The translations under genes and the position numbers were made by a program. The notes beneath the pieces are model-generated. The model did not search any database and had not been told where the DNA came from. It worked only from the letters and a program-made list of their open reading frames with translations. DNA of 64,000 nt from Nostoc sp. KVJ3 (GTDB lineage: Bacteria; Cyanobacteriota; Cyanobacteriia; Cyanobacteriales; Nostocaceae), in NCBI RefSeq assembly GCF_026127265.1, contig NZ_WWFG01000001.1:2705501-2769500 (forward strand), read 5' to 3'. This document shows, one piece after another, positions 50,661 through 59,961 of this stretch; the first letter of the stretch is position 1; every line of letters begins with the position of its first letter.

Positions 50661-51896
50661 GTGACTACCACTCCCCTCTCTCCAAGTTCAACTGCTCAGG
50701 TTCCCGATTCGCTAGGTCGCTTTGGACGCTTTGGCGGTAAATATGTACCTGAAACGCTGATGCCCGCCCTTGCTGAATTAGAAACAGCTTATCAGCAATA
50801 CCGCAATGACCCTGGTTTTCAAGCAGAATTACAGCAGTTGTTACGGGACTATGTGGGACGCGCCACACCATTGTATTTCGCTGAACGCCTGACTGCTCAT
50901 TATGCCCGACCCGATCGCACCGGGCCACAAATTTACTTAAAGCGCGAAGATTTAAATCATACTGGCGCTCACAAAATCAATAATGCCCTTGGTCAGGTAT
51001 TATTGGCGAAACGCATGGGTAAGCAACGGATTATTGCCGAAACTGGTGCTGGACAACATGGAGTTGCTACAGCCACAGTTTGCGCTCGTTTCGGGCTGGA
51101 ATGCGTAATTTACATGGGTGTTCATGATATGGAACGCCAATCTTTAAATGTCTTCAGAATGCGGTTAATGGGGGCAGAAGTGCGTCCGGTGGAAGCGGGA
51201 ACTGGAACTCTGAAGGATGCAACTTCTGAAGCAATCCGCGATTGGGTGACAAATGTAGAAACAACTCACTACATCCTGGGTTCAGTAGCAGGGCCCCATC
51301 CTTACCCAATGATGGTACGTGATTTCCATGCAGTGATTGGCCAAGAAACTCGCGCCCAAGCAATGGAAAAGTGGGGCACACTGCCTGATATTCTCTTGGC
51401 TTGTGTTGGTGGTGGTTCTAATGCGATGGGACTATTCTATGAATTTATTAATGAGTCTTCTATCCGGTTCATTGGAATTGAAGCAGCCGGAGAAGGTGTT
51501 AATACCGAAAAACACGCAGCGACATTGACAAAAGGGCGAATTGGTGTATTACACGGAGCAATGAGCTATCTATTACAAGATGAAGATGGGCAAATCATTG
51601 AGGCGCACTCAATTAGTGCGGGGTTAGATTATCCCGGTGTGGGGCCAGAACATAGCTATTTGAAAGACACTGGTCGCGCTGAATACTATAGTGTGACGGA
51701 TGCAGAGGCTTTAGAAGCATTCCAGCGATTATCAAAATTGGAAGGGATTATCCCGGCATTAGAAACAGCCCATGCGATCGCATATCTCGAAACCCTATGT
51801 CCCCAACTAAGCGGTAGTCCCCGAATTGTAATTAACTGCTCTGGACGCGGTGATAAAGATGTACAAACGGTAGCCAAGTTATTAGATCCAGCGTAA
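50661..51896 (+). CDS. trpB: Tryptophan synthase beta chain
   Basis: A 411-residue PLP enzyme that joins indole and serine, in complex with TrpA (not nearby). The PLP Lys is in NHTGAHKINNALGQVLLAKR. AETGAGQHGVATATVCARFG, the phosphate-binding ACVGGGSNAMGLFYEF, GLDYPGVGPEHSYL and NCSGRGDKD are present. The start is GTG 50661. The stop is 29 bp before the methyltransferase start, so co-transcription is possible. Confidence 0.96.
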   Translation: MTTTPLSPSSTAQVPDSLGRFGRFGGKYVPETLMPALAELETAYQQYRNDPGFQAELQQLLRDYVGRATPLYFAERLTAHYARPDRTGPQIYLKREDLNHTGAHKINNALGQVLLAKRMGKQRIIAETGAGQHGVATATVCARFGLECVIYMGVHDMERQSLNVFRMRLMGAEVRPVEAGTGTLKDATSEAIRDWVTNVETTHYILGSVAGPHPYPMMVRDFHAVIGQETRAQAMEKWGTLPDILLACVGGGSNAMGLFYEFINESSIRFIGIEAAGEGVNTEKHAATLTKGRIGVLHGAMSYLLQDEDGQIIEAHSISAGLDYPGVGPEHSYLKDTGRAEYYSVTDAEALEAFQRLSKLEGIIPALETAHAIAYLETLCPQLSGSPRIVINCSGRGDKDVQTVAKLLDPA

Positions 51897-51925
51897 ATCT
51901 ACGTAAAATATTTGGGAAGAAGCTA

Positions 51926-53086
51926 ATGATGGATCAACAATTCCAACACGCTATGCTGCCACAACCCACTCATGACGAGTTGGCACGCCAAAACTTTGTG
52001 CAAAGTCTAAAAAGACACATTTTCAGGAATATTTCTCCTGGGAATAAGGTAGTTTATGAAAAAGTAGCCAAGCCAAAGTTTGAACAAGAACATCAGCGTT
52101 CTCCCCAAAATCGTCATGAAATTCGGGAAGTAATGCAGCATGAACCCTACTACCGATGGACTAGCGCCCTTAAGCGCATCAACCAAGAAATATTATGGGA
52201 TGCTGTAAATACCAGCGTTGACAGACAACTGCCAGAGTTGATTGAGCGTGGCAAAGATCGGGGTAGTGAACTGGGTACTTTAACCCTCGACCCAAATTTT
52301 CAAATACCTACTCATCAAAAGGCTGTAGACATTCACTGTATGCCTGGAGGATATCATAGTGAATTCACTGCTAACGATTTAGCTGCCGGCGCAACCTACG
52401 ATCGCGGCGCTTACGTTTATGGTATGGGTTGGTTGGGGCCGCTAAATAATGATATGGGGCTATCTATAGTCCAAAACTACCTTATACCAGAGTATCCAGA
52501 CTTTCAACCGAGAAAAATTCTTGATATGGGATGTTCTATTGGTAATAGCACATTACCCTACGTAGATGCTTACCCAGAGGCAGAAATTCATGCCATAGAT
52601 ATAGGCGCACCTATGCTACGTTATGCTCATGCAAGAGCCGAAGCTTTGGGCAAACGGGTACACTTCTCACAGCAAAATGCCGAACATACTAACTTCCCAG
52701 ATGAATCATTTGATTTAGTGGTTTCTCACATTTTGCTGCATGAAATTCCCCCGCCAGTTGTCCGTAAAGTTATGCAAGAATCTTATCGTCTACTGGCTCC
52801 CGGCGGAATCATGCTGCATCTGGAAGCACCCTTGTATCGTCACATGGATGTGTATGCACAGTTCACGTTTGATTGGGAAACCGCTAACAACAACGAACCC
52901 TTTTGGAGTGCTGTACGCGATCTAGATTTGGTGACGCTAGCTACTGAGGCTGGTTTTTCAGCAGATAAGGTATTCGAGAAGTTTGTCCCCAATGGGGCAT
53001 GGAAAGCAAAAGTAACTAATGGGATTCTTCAAAATGGTAACTCAGGCAGCCAAGGTACTTGGTTTGTGGTTGCAGCAACTAAGTAA
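51926..53086 (+). CDS. SAM-dependent methyltransferase, 386 residues
   Basis: A class I methyltransferase with a long N-terminal region (about 190 residues) before motif I (KILDMGCSIGNSTLPYVDAY). AIDIGAPMLRYAHARAEALG, NAEHTNFPDESFDLVVSHIL and LLAPGGIMLHLEAPLYRHMD follow. The N-terminal part (QNRHEIREVMQHEPYYRWTS) is unusual; it may bind the substrate or a partner. The product is unknown. A double ATG (51926 or 51929) begins the frame. It is placed 29 bp after trpB, but I see no chemical link to tryptophan. Confidence 0.75.
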   Translation: MMDQQFQHAMLPQPTHDELARQNFVQSLKRHIFRNISPGNKVVYEKVAKPKFEQEHQRSPQNRHEIREVMQHEPYYRWTSALKRINQEILWDAVNTSVDRQLPELIERGKDRGSELGTLTLDPNFQIPTHQKAVDIHCMPGGYHSEFTANDLAAGATYDRGAYVYGMGWLGPLNNDMGLSIVQNYLIPEYPDFQPRKILDMGCSIGNSTLPYVDAYPEAEIHAIDIGAPMLRYAHARAEALGKRVHFSQQNAEHTNFPDESFDLVVSHILLHEIPPPVVRKVMQESYRLLAPGGIMLHLEAPLYRHMDVYAQFTFDWETANNNEPFWSAVRDLDLVTLATEAGFSADKVFEKFVPNGAWKAKVTNGILQNGNSGSQGTWFVVAATK

Positions 53087-53137
53087 TTCGTAATTCTCGC
53101 CTCCGGCGAGAAGCAAGCTATGTAATTCGTTATTGAT

Positions 53138-53242
53138 ATAGCGGTTTTCATTTATGTGAGGTATACCCGTAGGGGCAATTCATGAATTGCCCCTACACCT
53201 TACGAGATGATGTCGTACCACATCTGAATGAGAACCGCTATA
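53138..53242. repeat. 105-bp element with an inner palindrome nested inside
   Basis: The outer ends TATAGCGGTT (53138-53147) and AACCGCTATA (53233-53242) are exact inverted repeats. The perfect 28-base palindrome at 53169-53196 (GTAGGGGCAATTC arm) sits inside, in the AATTCATGAATT family of 4619 and 36913. Confidence 0.75.
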
Positions 53243-53310
53243 AGTCAGATTTTATCTGGGTTTACTTTTTTTGAGTGTGTCGTCTTAATTTTGGGAGAAT
53301 TGGTATTAGG

Positions 53311-53598
53311 ATGGCAAAAATAGCCAAGGGTAAACGACCTGTTTACTTAGAAAATCCGCAAATCGATAAATTGTTAGCGATAGTCATGGCTTTGACTGGT
53401 GAAGTCTCTGTGCTACATGAGCGTCTAGACACCATTGAAAGATTGCTAGAGGTTAAAGGTATTTTATCACCTACTGAGATCGAAGCTTACGAACCTGATG
53501 CAAAAGTAACTCAGGAGCGAGAACAGTGGCGTGCAGAATATATTGCGCGGGTGTTGCGCGTGATACAGGAAGACTTAGAAACCCTCAAGCAAAGTTAG
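53311..53598 (+). CDS. Small coiled-coil-prone hypothetical protein
   Basis: A 95-residue soluble protein: basic start (KIAKGKRPVYLENPQIDKL), helical middle (LLAIVMALTGEVSVLHERLD, TIERLLEVKGILSP) and acidic helical tail (EQWRAEYIARVLRVIQEDLE). The frame opens at 53275, but ATG 53311 gives the compact form. No family is recognised with confidence. Confidence 0.55.
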   Translation: MAKIAKGKRPVYLENPQIDKLLAIVMALTGEVSVLHERLDTIERLLEVKGILSPTEIEAYEPDAKVTQEREQWRAEYIARVLRVIQEDLETLKQS

Positions 53599-53830
53599 TT
53601 GCATAGAGGCTTTAGTGGAGAAATTTCTGCCATTCAAACGGCAAAAATCATCCTAACGGTAGAGGGAAATTTTTCGTAAACTGTAAATTCTATTCGTAAT
53701 ATTGTAAATTTCAAAGTTTTGTGGTAGTTTTTGAGCAAAAAACGACATAAACAGAAGTATATAGACCTATAAGCCATTTGTCACATTGACATTAGTTTGG
53801 TTAGATTGTCTGGAAGTTTACTTTCAGCAA

Positions 53831-54358
53831 ATGATAAAAACAACAATCTACGCTATTGCTTTAGGTACTATTGTTCTCAGTAGCGGAGCGATCGCTACTC
53901 CTGTAACAAATTCAACTTCTACACCAGTGTCTTCATCTCTATCAAGTGATGCTTTCAAAATAGCAGCATCTACTATTGACACTACTGCTTTAGAACAATC
54001 GGTTTTCACCCAAATTAATAACTACAGAACTTCCCAAGGGCTACCAAAGCTGACTCGTAATATTGCCATCGATAATCAAGCCAGGATTCACAGTCAGGAC
54101 ATGGCTAGTGGTAAAGTTCCCTTTGGACATACAGGATTTTTAGATCGGATTAACGCAATCGGTATTCCCTACAGAGCAGCTGGTGAAAATGTTGCCTACA
54201 ATCAAGGATATAGCGATCCTGCTACCATAGCTGTGCAAGGCTGGCTCAAAAGTCCAGGGCATTTAGCCAATATCAGAGGCAATTATGAGAAGACAGGGAT
54301 TGGTGTCGCTACCAATAGTAGAGGCGCAATCTACTTCACACAGATTTTTCTTCGCTGA
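53831..54358 (+). CDS. Exported CAP/SCP-domain protein, paralogue 1
   Basis: A 175-residue protein. Signal peptide: IKTTIYAIALGTIVLSSGAI. The CAP domain (about residues 55-175) has VFTQINNYRTSQGLPKLTRN, HSQDMASGKVPFGHTGFLDR, AAGENVAYNQGY and GWLKSPGHLANIRGNY, then TQIF. The paired His residues and Glu typical of the CAP cavity are kept (GHTG, GEN, GHL). Bacterial YkwD-like members are secreted, of unsettled function. It has a close paralogue 416 bp downstream. Confidence 0.85.
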   Translation: MIKTTIYAIALGTIVLSSGAIATPVTNSTSTPVSSSLSSDAFKIAASTIDTTALEQSVFTQINNYRTSQGLPKLTRNIAIDNQARIHSQDMASGKVPFGHTGFLDRINAIGIPYRAAGENVAYNQGYSDPATIAVQGWLKSPGHLANIRGNYEKTGIGVATNSRGAIYFTQIFLR

Positions 54359-54774
54359 TAGATTTAGCAAAATTTAGATTTTTTTCTCAAATTCTCCAGA
54401 CTTCAGTCAGTGAATCAAACAGAATTCAGGAGTCAGGAGCAAAGCCGAAGACGCTGCGCCTCCACTTCTGAATTTTTCTTCAAAAAGCTTTTGTTAGATG
54501 TTGAATAGTGTAGTTTTAATAACATTTATCTATTGGATAGTACATGATTTTTTAGTAATTCGTGAAAATCTTAAATTATCAGCAAAAATAACCGTGATTT
54601 CATGAAGCCGAACTCTTAAAATATTGATAATTGGAAATGATTGTTTGTACTTCCGATAAAGGATGATAGGCAAATTGCCAAAATTCATCAATCCTTAATA
54701 GTATCGTGGTATATATCGTCGGAACAATAAGATAGAGTAGAAGTCTTATATCTCTACACATTACGCAATTCTCC
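54359..54774. other. Spacer between the CAP paralogues
   Basis: AT-rich. CAGAATTCAGGAGTCAGGAG...TCTGAATTTTT (about 54419-54478) forms a weak inverted repeat with GCGCC-rich middle. No gene was found. Confidence 0.4.
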
Positions 54775-55323
54775 ATGTTCCGACAAACTGCTTTTGGCAT
54801 CGCTTTAAGTGCGCTTGTCCTTGCTAGTGGATTAACGACTGTTCCGATACCAAATCATCCTTCTACGAATACATCCACCCGTAATAAGCTGTTGTCGTTT
54901 TTTTCCAGTCAGGTTGCAATATCGACTCCTACTTTTAAAACTACTGAGCTAGAAAAATCAGTCTTTGAGCAAATTAATCGATATCGGGCTTCTAAGGGAC
55001 TGCCAAAGTTGACCCTAAATGCAAATATTACTCGACAGGCAAGAATTCATAGTCAGAATATGGCTAAGGGTAAAACCCCGTTTAGCCATCATGGATTTGA
55101 AGGGCGAGTCAAAGCTATCCCTCTTCGCTACAACAGTGCGGCGGAAAATGTTGCTTTTAATCGGGGATATAGCAACCCTGTAGAGGAAGCTGTTACTGGT
55201 TGGATCAATAGTCCTGGACATCTAAAGAATCTGAAAGGAAATTACAACCTCACTGGAATTGGTGTTGCTACTAATAATCAAGGCGAAGTGTACCTAACAC
55301 AAATCTTTTTTCGCACTAGGTAG
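54775..55323 (+). CDS. Exported CAP/SCP-domain protein, paralogue 2
   Basis: A 182-residue protein. Signal peptide: FRQTAFGIALSALVLASGLT. The CAP domain reads VFEQINRYRASKGLPKLTLN, HSQNMAKGKTPFSHHGFEGR, SAAENVAFNRGYSNPVEEAV and GWINSPGHLKNLKGNYNLTG, then TQIFFR. It is clearly related to the gene upstream, but GHTG is SHHG here. Tandem duplication followed by divergence is the simplest account; the mature halves could differ in ligand or partner. Confidence 0.85.
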   Translation: MFRQTAFGIALSALVLASGLTTVPIPNHPSTNTSTRNKLLSFFSSQVAISTPTFKTTELEKSVFEQINRYRASKGLPKLTLNANITRQARIHSQNMAKGKTPFSHHGFEGRVKAIPLRYNSAAENVAFNRGYSNPVEEAVTGWINSPGHLKNLKGNYNLTGIGVATNNQGEVYLTQIFFRTR

Positions 55324-55408
55324 ATTTAATTTCTGGTTTTTTGCACAATAATGTAGTGTCTGACAAAACTTTTATCTGCTGGACACTGCTATTATTTTTG
55401 AACAATTC

Positions 55409-56038
55409 ATGACATTACAAGATTTTCAGGTAAGCGATCGCGATCTCAGTGACGCAGCCCTTGGTGAGTATTTAGAATCAACGGCGATCGCAGTTGATAC
55501 AGAAACGATGGGATTATTGCCGCAGCGCGATCGCTTGTGTCTCGTCCAGCTATGCAACCCAGAAGGGAAAGTCACTGCAATCCGCATAGCTAAAGGACAA
55601 GCCCAGTCCCCAAATTTAAAAAAACTTTTGGAAGCGGCCAATGTCGTCAAAGTGTTTCACTTTGCTCGCTTTGACCTTGCCACTTTACGGGCTAATCTAG
55701 GGATTCAGGTTGAGCCTGTTTTTTGCACCAAAATAGCCAGTAAGTTAGCGCGTACTTACACAAATCGCCACGGACTCAAAGATGTGGTGCAAGAGTTAGA
55801 AAAAGTGGAACTGGATAAAAGCTCTCAAAGTTCTGATTGGGGTAACACCGCTAGTCTGTCTGAAGCTCAACTGAGTTATGCTGCCAATGATGTGCGCTAC
55901 CTACTGAGTGTGCAACAGAAGCTAACAGAAATGCTCAAACGAGAAGAGCGTTGGCAAATTGCTCAAGAATGTTTTGAATTTCTACCAACAATAGTCTCGT
56001 TGGATTTGTTGCAATTTAAAGATTTGTTTGAACATTGA
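55409..56038 (+). CDS. RNase D-like 3'-5' exonuclease
   Basis: A 209-residue DEDDy exonuclease without the HRDC domain of full-length RNase D. Exo I: AVDTETMGLLPQRDRLCLVQ. Exo II: KVFHFARFDLATLRAN. Exo III: SYAANDVRYLLSVQQ (Tyr and Asp). It trims RNA 3' ends in the cytoplasm. The short form is common in cyanobacteria. No operon partner is seen. Confidence 0.9.
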   Translation: MTLQDFQVSDRDLSDAALGEYLESTAIAVDTETMGLLPQRDRLCLVQLCNPEGKVTAIRIAKGQAQSPNLKKLLEAANVVKVFHFARFDLATLRANLGIQVEPVFCTKIASKLARTYTNRHGLKDVVQELEKVELDKSSQSSDWGNTASLSEAQLSYAANDVRYLLSVQQKLTEMLKREERWQIAQECFEFLPTIVSLDLLQFKDLFEH

Positions 56039-56162
56039 GCAACCTGTAAAGCTGCTTTGAAATGGGCATTTGACAAAACAGTTCCTCTTTTGAGATGGTT
56101 CTCGGTGCTGAGTAAAGAAGTGAGATTCCCTACTCAGCCTAATTTTCTAAGTTATTTTTGAC

Positions 56163-56786
56163 CTAAGAACCAACGTTGGAATCATCTCTGTCTGTGGAAT
56201 TTTTAGATTCATTAATGCCTTCTTTGAGTTTGCTAGCTCCCTCTTGAATACCTTCTTTCAGGTTACTAGCTCCTTCTTGAATACCTTCTTTCAGGTTATT
56301 AGCTCCTTTTTTAATGGCTTCCGTCGGGCTAGTGCCTCCCTTTTGCTGATTGTCTTGGTGGTTTTTTAGCCGATCTACAATATTGTAGTCATCTGCACCT
56401 GGGGGAGTTTTTGATTCAACAATACCTTCGGTTGGGCCACCGATCGCCTTCCATGCAGCAAGACCACCAATGAGTTGCGAAACATGCTTAAATCCATTAG
56501 AACGCAGTTGTTGTGCGGCTTGGGTAGTTTCTTCTTCATTAGCGCCATAAACGTAAATATCACGGCTTTGATCTAAAGAAGGTACTGCACGCTGTACTAA
56601 TTCATCTATTGGCATGGGCATCGCTCCCATGATGTGACCTTCGTTGAAGGTGTTGCGATCGCGTACATCGAGAATTGTAAAAGCTGGTTCGCCCCATTCT
56701 AGACGAGTCTTCAAGATATGAACATCTGATTGTGCTTGTATTGGTGGCTGTGGCGGAATAATGCCGCCTACTAAATTGTTAGCCAT
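56163..56786 (-). CDS. Rhodanese-like protein lacking the catalytic Cys, with repeat tail
   Basis: A 207-residue protein. The rhodanese domain (about residues 20-120) keeps FTILDVRDRNTFNEGHIMGA and IDELVQRAVPSLDQSRDIYV, then YGANEEETTQAAQQLRSNGF and GGLAAWKAIGG. At the active loop the Cys is replaced by Gly81 (IYVYGANEE), so sulfur transfer is unlikely. The C-terminus has two or three copies of the 11-residue unit NLKEGIQEGAS, amphipathic, suggesting membrane or partner binding. It is perhaps a sulfur-independent regulatory or scaffold rhodanese. Confidence 0.8.
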   Translation of the reverse strand: MANNLVGGIIPPQPPIQAQSDVHILKTRLEWGEPAFTILDVRDRNTFNEGHIMGAMPMPIDELVQRAVPSLDQSRDIYVYGANEEETTQAAQQLRSNGFKHVSQLIGGLAAWKAIGGPTEGIVESKTPPGADDYNIVDRLKNHQDNQQKGGTSPTEAIKKGANNLKEGIQEGASNLKEGIQEGASKLKEGINESKNSTDRDDSNVGS

Positions 56787-57044
56787 AATTATTCCTTGCT
56801 GACGATATTAATAGCAATTTAACGGACTCAACATATTAAATTGCTCTTTCTCTGGGATGAATATCGCCGAACTCTCTCCTGAGATATACTGTCTAATTAA
56901 AATCTTCTTGACTATTTATTCCATTATAAATAGAACTAAACTAGACTATTGGAAGGTATTTTTTCTATTAATTTAATTAGCGAAATTTAAAATTTATATT
57001 TTTGATGTTTAATGATTCAATTTTCGTTCAGTCGGGGCAAAATC

Positions 57045-59417
57045 TTAATTATGTTCTCTCTCCCTTGCTTCTTTTTCAATATCTGCGATCGCTAACAATA
57101 ATGTGTCTTCAATCTGTTGCCGTACTATAGGATTGAAATCAACAGCCCTATTCAGGCAATCTACCAGCAATTTATTCACATCATAATATTTTTGGAGCAA
57201 TTCTTTTTGCTGTTCGTTAAACTGCCAGTCATAACCAATATGGCGATATTTAATTAGTATATCTCTTAATTGTTCGCCCCAGGCTTTACCCTCAGCTTGC
57301 CACCATTCCCTAAATATTTCTGGATTACTGTCTATTTTTGGTAACTCTTTTTTCAGCTTTTGCAGCAATTTTTTCAACTTAAAATCGACAACAACATCAA
57401 CAGCTTTATCAAAGGCAATAACAAGGGCGTGAGCATGATCGAGTGCATCGTTGATGGTATGCTCAAAGGCGAAGTCAAGCTCATGAACGCAAGCAATAGT
57501 ACTGAATAGAAACTCATCCAGTATAAGGTCAGGATCAAAGGCGATGTTACCAACAAGAGCGCACTCAAGGTCATAACCAGAAGTATAGACAAAAGTACGA
57601 TGCCGATTGCGAGAGCTTCGCTCAACCGAAACGAGATAAAAGGCACGAACACCTGCTGCTTTGTAGCGGGTAGAGACTGAACTAGATTTGTGATGCAGCC
57701 AGGTTAAAAAGTTCTGTATTCTCTCGTCATCAGCCAATAGTAAATCAATTTTTTGTTTCATTAACTGTAGTAATTCATTCGCATTGGGCAACAGACTAAC
57801 AGTTAATAAAAATACCTGTCGCCAGCGTTTTTCAGTTATGTGACTGACAAGATTATTCCAATCATAGTTCAGGTAACTTTCAACAATTTTTCGAGCCGTG
57901 AAATATTCTTGAAACGCCCGATGAGAAAAAGAATAAATTCCTAGTGCCCTTTCCACTAATAACCCATTTTCTACCTGAATTGCTTTTAGCACTAATTCCC
58001 GATCTAAGTGCAATTGATTGCCAGGAAAATTAATGTTTTGTAATCTTTGTAGATAGTCAGAAATAAATTGGAGAATTTTTTCTTGTTCAAAAAAGTATTT
58101 TTCTTGTTCAAAAGTGACGGTAGCAAGTTGAAAAAGCAGTTGTTTCTTACTTGCTGAATTGAAATTATTGGCAATGCCATCGCGTTGAATTCCTCTGATT
58201 TCATCCCATCTGAACAGCAGAATATTTAGTGCTTGCTCATATAACTTTGCTGGATTTAAGGGAAGTTCATTTTTTACTTGAAACACCAAGCAAATCCAAT
58301 GTAGTAGTAGTGGATTTTCTGTCAACTCTCGGATATGCTGATTTTCTGGTAGATGTAGCTGATTAATAAATAAATTTCCTCTGGCTTCACCATCTTCCCT
58401 AGCATTCTGAGCAACTGCAACAAACCAATTTTTGGCAAAAAATTCTACTTGCTCTTGGTCAAAATCTGCCAACTCAACTTCAGTAAATCCTTGAAATCTA
58501 TATTTTTGGGCAGCAATCCGACAGCTAATAACGAACTGATTTTTATAAAAAATTTGGGTAAATTTCCGAATTTCAGTTGTGACTTTATCTGCTTTTTCTG
58601 CTGGTATTTCATCTAATCCATCTAGCAAAATTAGCAGTCTTCCCTCATTCAGCAGAGTTTTAGTTGATTCATTTTCAACACCACAACTAAGAAATTCTTG
58701 GCTAATGTAGTTTATGAGATTGAATTCGCTATCATTCTTAACATCTTCAGCAAATTCTTTCATCCTAATAAAAGTTGCGATCCGGTTTAGCTGAAATTTG
58801 CCTTTATTACACTCAATCGCTAGATATTGTAAAAATGTAGTTTTACCTGACCCTGGTTTACCCAGCACCATCAGTTTTGAGTGGTGCAATACTGCTTCCA
58901 ACCCTGGCAATCTTCTCTGATGCTTGTATGCTCTGAGTTGATTAAAGTCTGATTCAGGTTGGAAGTCTTTCAACAGGTCAGAAATTTCTCGCCATCGTCG
59001 GCTGGTTATCTCCTCCAAGACATTAGTAGTAGTATAAATATTCATCAGTTGGACTATCTGGGCAATGTCCAACATTTGCAGAGTGTTGCACTGCTCTTGG
59101 ATTTTCTCTTGGCGCTTTTGACGCACTTCTTGTACTAATGTATTCAGGTCAGCACCTTTTATTTGCGCCTTAGTTGTTGCCTCAAATGCCACATTTTCAG
59201 GCAAGCCAGCAACTTTTTGCCAAGACAACCCTAGCTGTTGGCAAATTTGCACAAAACAAGAGCGGGAAACCGATTCACCTGCAAAAAATTTGGAAACTGG
59301 TTGACGTGTAATGCCTAAAGCTATTGCTAATTTATGCTGACTCCAAGTTTTGTCTGTTAAAGCTGTTTTTGCTGCCCTAATACCTTCTGGTGATGCTCTC
59401 AGTCCTTGGCTTGTCAT
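57045..59417 (-). CDS. HTH-NACHT NTPase (STAND family, bacterial NLR-like)
   Basis: A 790-residue protein. N-terminal HTH-like domain (about residues 20-70): HKLAIALGITRQPVSKFFAG. NACHT core: Walker A LGKPGSGKTTFLQYLA (about 185-200), Walker B LLILLDGLDEIPAEKADK (about 261-278), sensor-like VISCRIAAQ and winged-helix ENPLLLHWICLVF. FSHRAFQEYFTARKIVES closes the NTPase region. The C-terminal 150 residues (FREWWQAEGKAWGEQLRDIL, ...FNPIVRQQIEDTLLLAI) look helical, of the type often seen at the end of cyanobacterial NACHT proteins. Related bNACHT proteins act in anti-phage defence; here the HTH could instead make it a regulator. Confidence 0.85.
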   Translation of the reverse strand: MTSQGLRASPEGIRAAKTALTDKTWSQHKLAIALGITRQPVSKFFAGESVSRSCFVQICQQLGLSWQKVAGLPENVAFEATTKAQIKGADLNTLVQEVRQKRQEKIQEQCNTLQMLDIAQIVQLMNIYTTTNVLEEITSRRWREISDLLKDFQPESDFNQLRAYKHQRRLPGLEAVLHHSKLMVLGKPGSGKTTFLQYLAIECNKGKFQLNRIATFIRMKEFAEDVKNDSEFNLINYISQEFLSCGVENESTKTLLNEGRLLILLDGLDEIPAEKADKVTTEIRKFTQIFYKNQFVISCRIAAQKYRFQGFTEVELADFDQEQVEFFAKNWFVAVAQNAREDGEARGNLFINQLHLPENQHIRELTENPLLLHWICLVFQVKNELPLNPAKLYEQALNILLFRWDEIRGIQRDGIANNFNSASKKQLLFQLATVTFEQEKYFFEQEKILQFISDYLQRLQNINFPGNQLHLDRELVLKAIQVENGLLVERALGIYSFSHRAFQEYFTARKIVESYLNYDWNNLVSHITEKRWRQVFLLTVSLLPNANELLQLMKQKIDLLLADDERIQNFLTWLHHKSSSVSTRYKAAGVRAFYLVSVERSSRNRHRTFVYTSGYDLECALVGNIAFDPDLILDEFLFSTIACVHELDFAFEHTINDALDHAHALVIAFDKAVDVVVDFKLKKLLQKLKKELPKIDSNPEIFREWWQAEGKAWGEQLRDILIKYRHIGYDWQFNEQQKELLQKYYDVNKLLVDCLNRAVDFNPIVRQQIEDTLLLAIADIEKEAREREHN

Positions 59418-59961
59418 AGTTTCAGGCTGAAACTTGTAGTATAGTATATGCTAATGAGGGTAGCTATATGTAAATACATGCTGAGTAAATTTTCGTAGTC
59501 CTTCTTCAGGAGCAGACACCCCTTGTTAAAGGATGGTTGAGTAGGTAGAGTTGAGAATCTAGATTAGCTTATAGCTTGCTTTTTAAGCTTTTTATAGATA
59601 ACTAATTAATCAGGAAGTGCGTTGTTTTACAACTTTGTAACAACTGCTGTGGTGTCTGGTGTGTCTATCAAAACTATTTGTGGTTGTAGAAATGTTCTTC
59701 AATTACACTTATTCTTAAGTATAAAAGTCAAAAAATATACACAATGAATTCAAAGTTATACGAAAATCATACAATAATTATACATTCTCTCAGCATTACA
59801 ACGGCTGAAGTTTTTATAAACTTCATGGAAAATTAATTGTGTACAAGTACTACAGTAGCGATCGGACTCAGCTAAGACGCGCGTGAATCCACTCTCAACA
59901 GAAACACGTAAAGCAAAACTGGGACAACAGCGAATCGCCCAATCTACAATAGGCAGCACTT
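59418..59961. other. Divergent spacer between NACHT and regulator genes
   Basis: AT-rich upstream part; the last 150 bp before the regulator includes AAACTTCATGGAAAATTAATT and one GCGATCG site. No repeat or gene was recognised. Confidence 0.4.
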
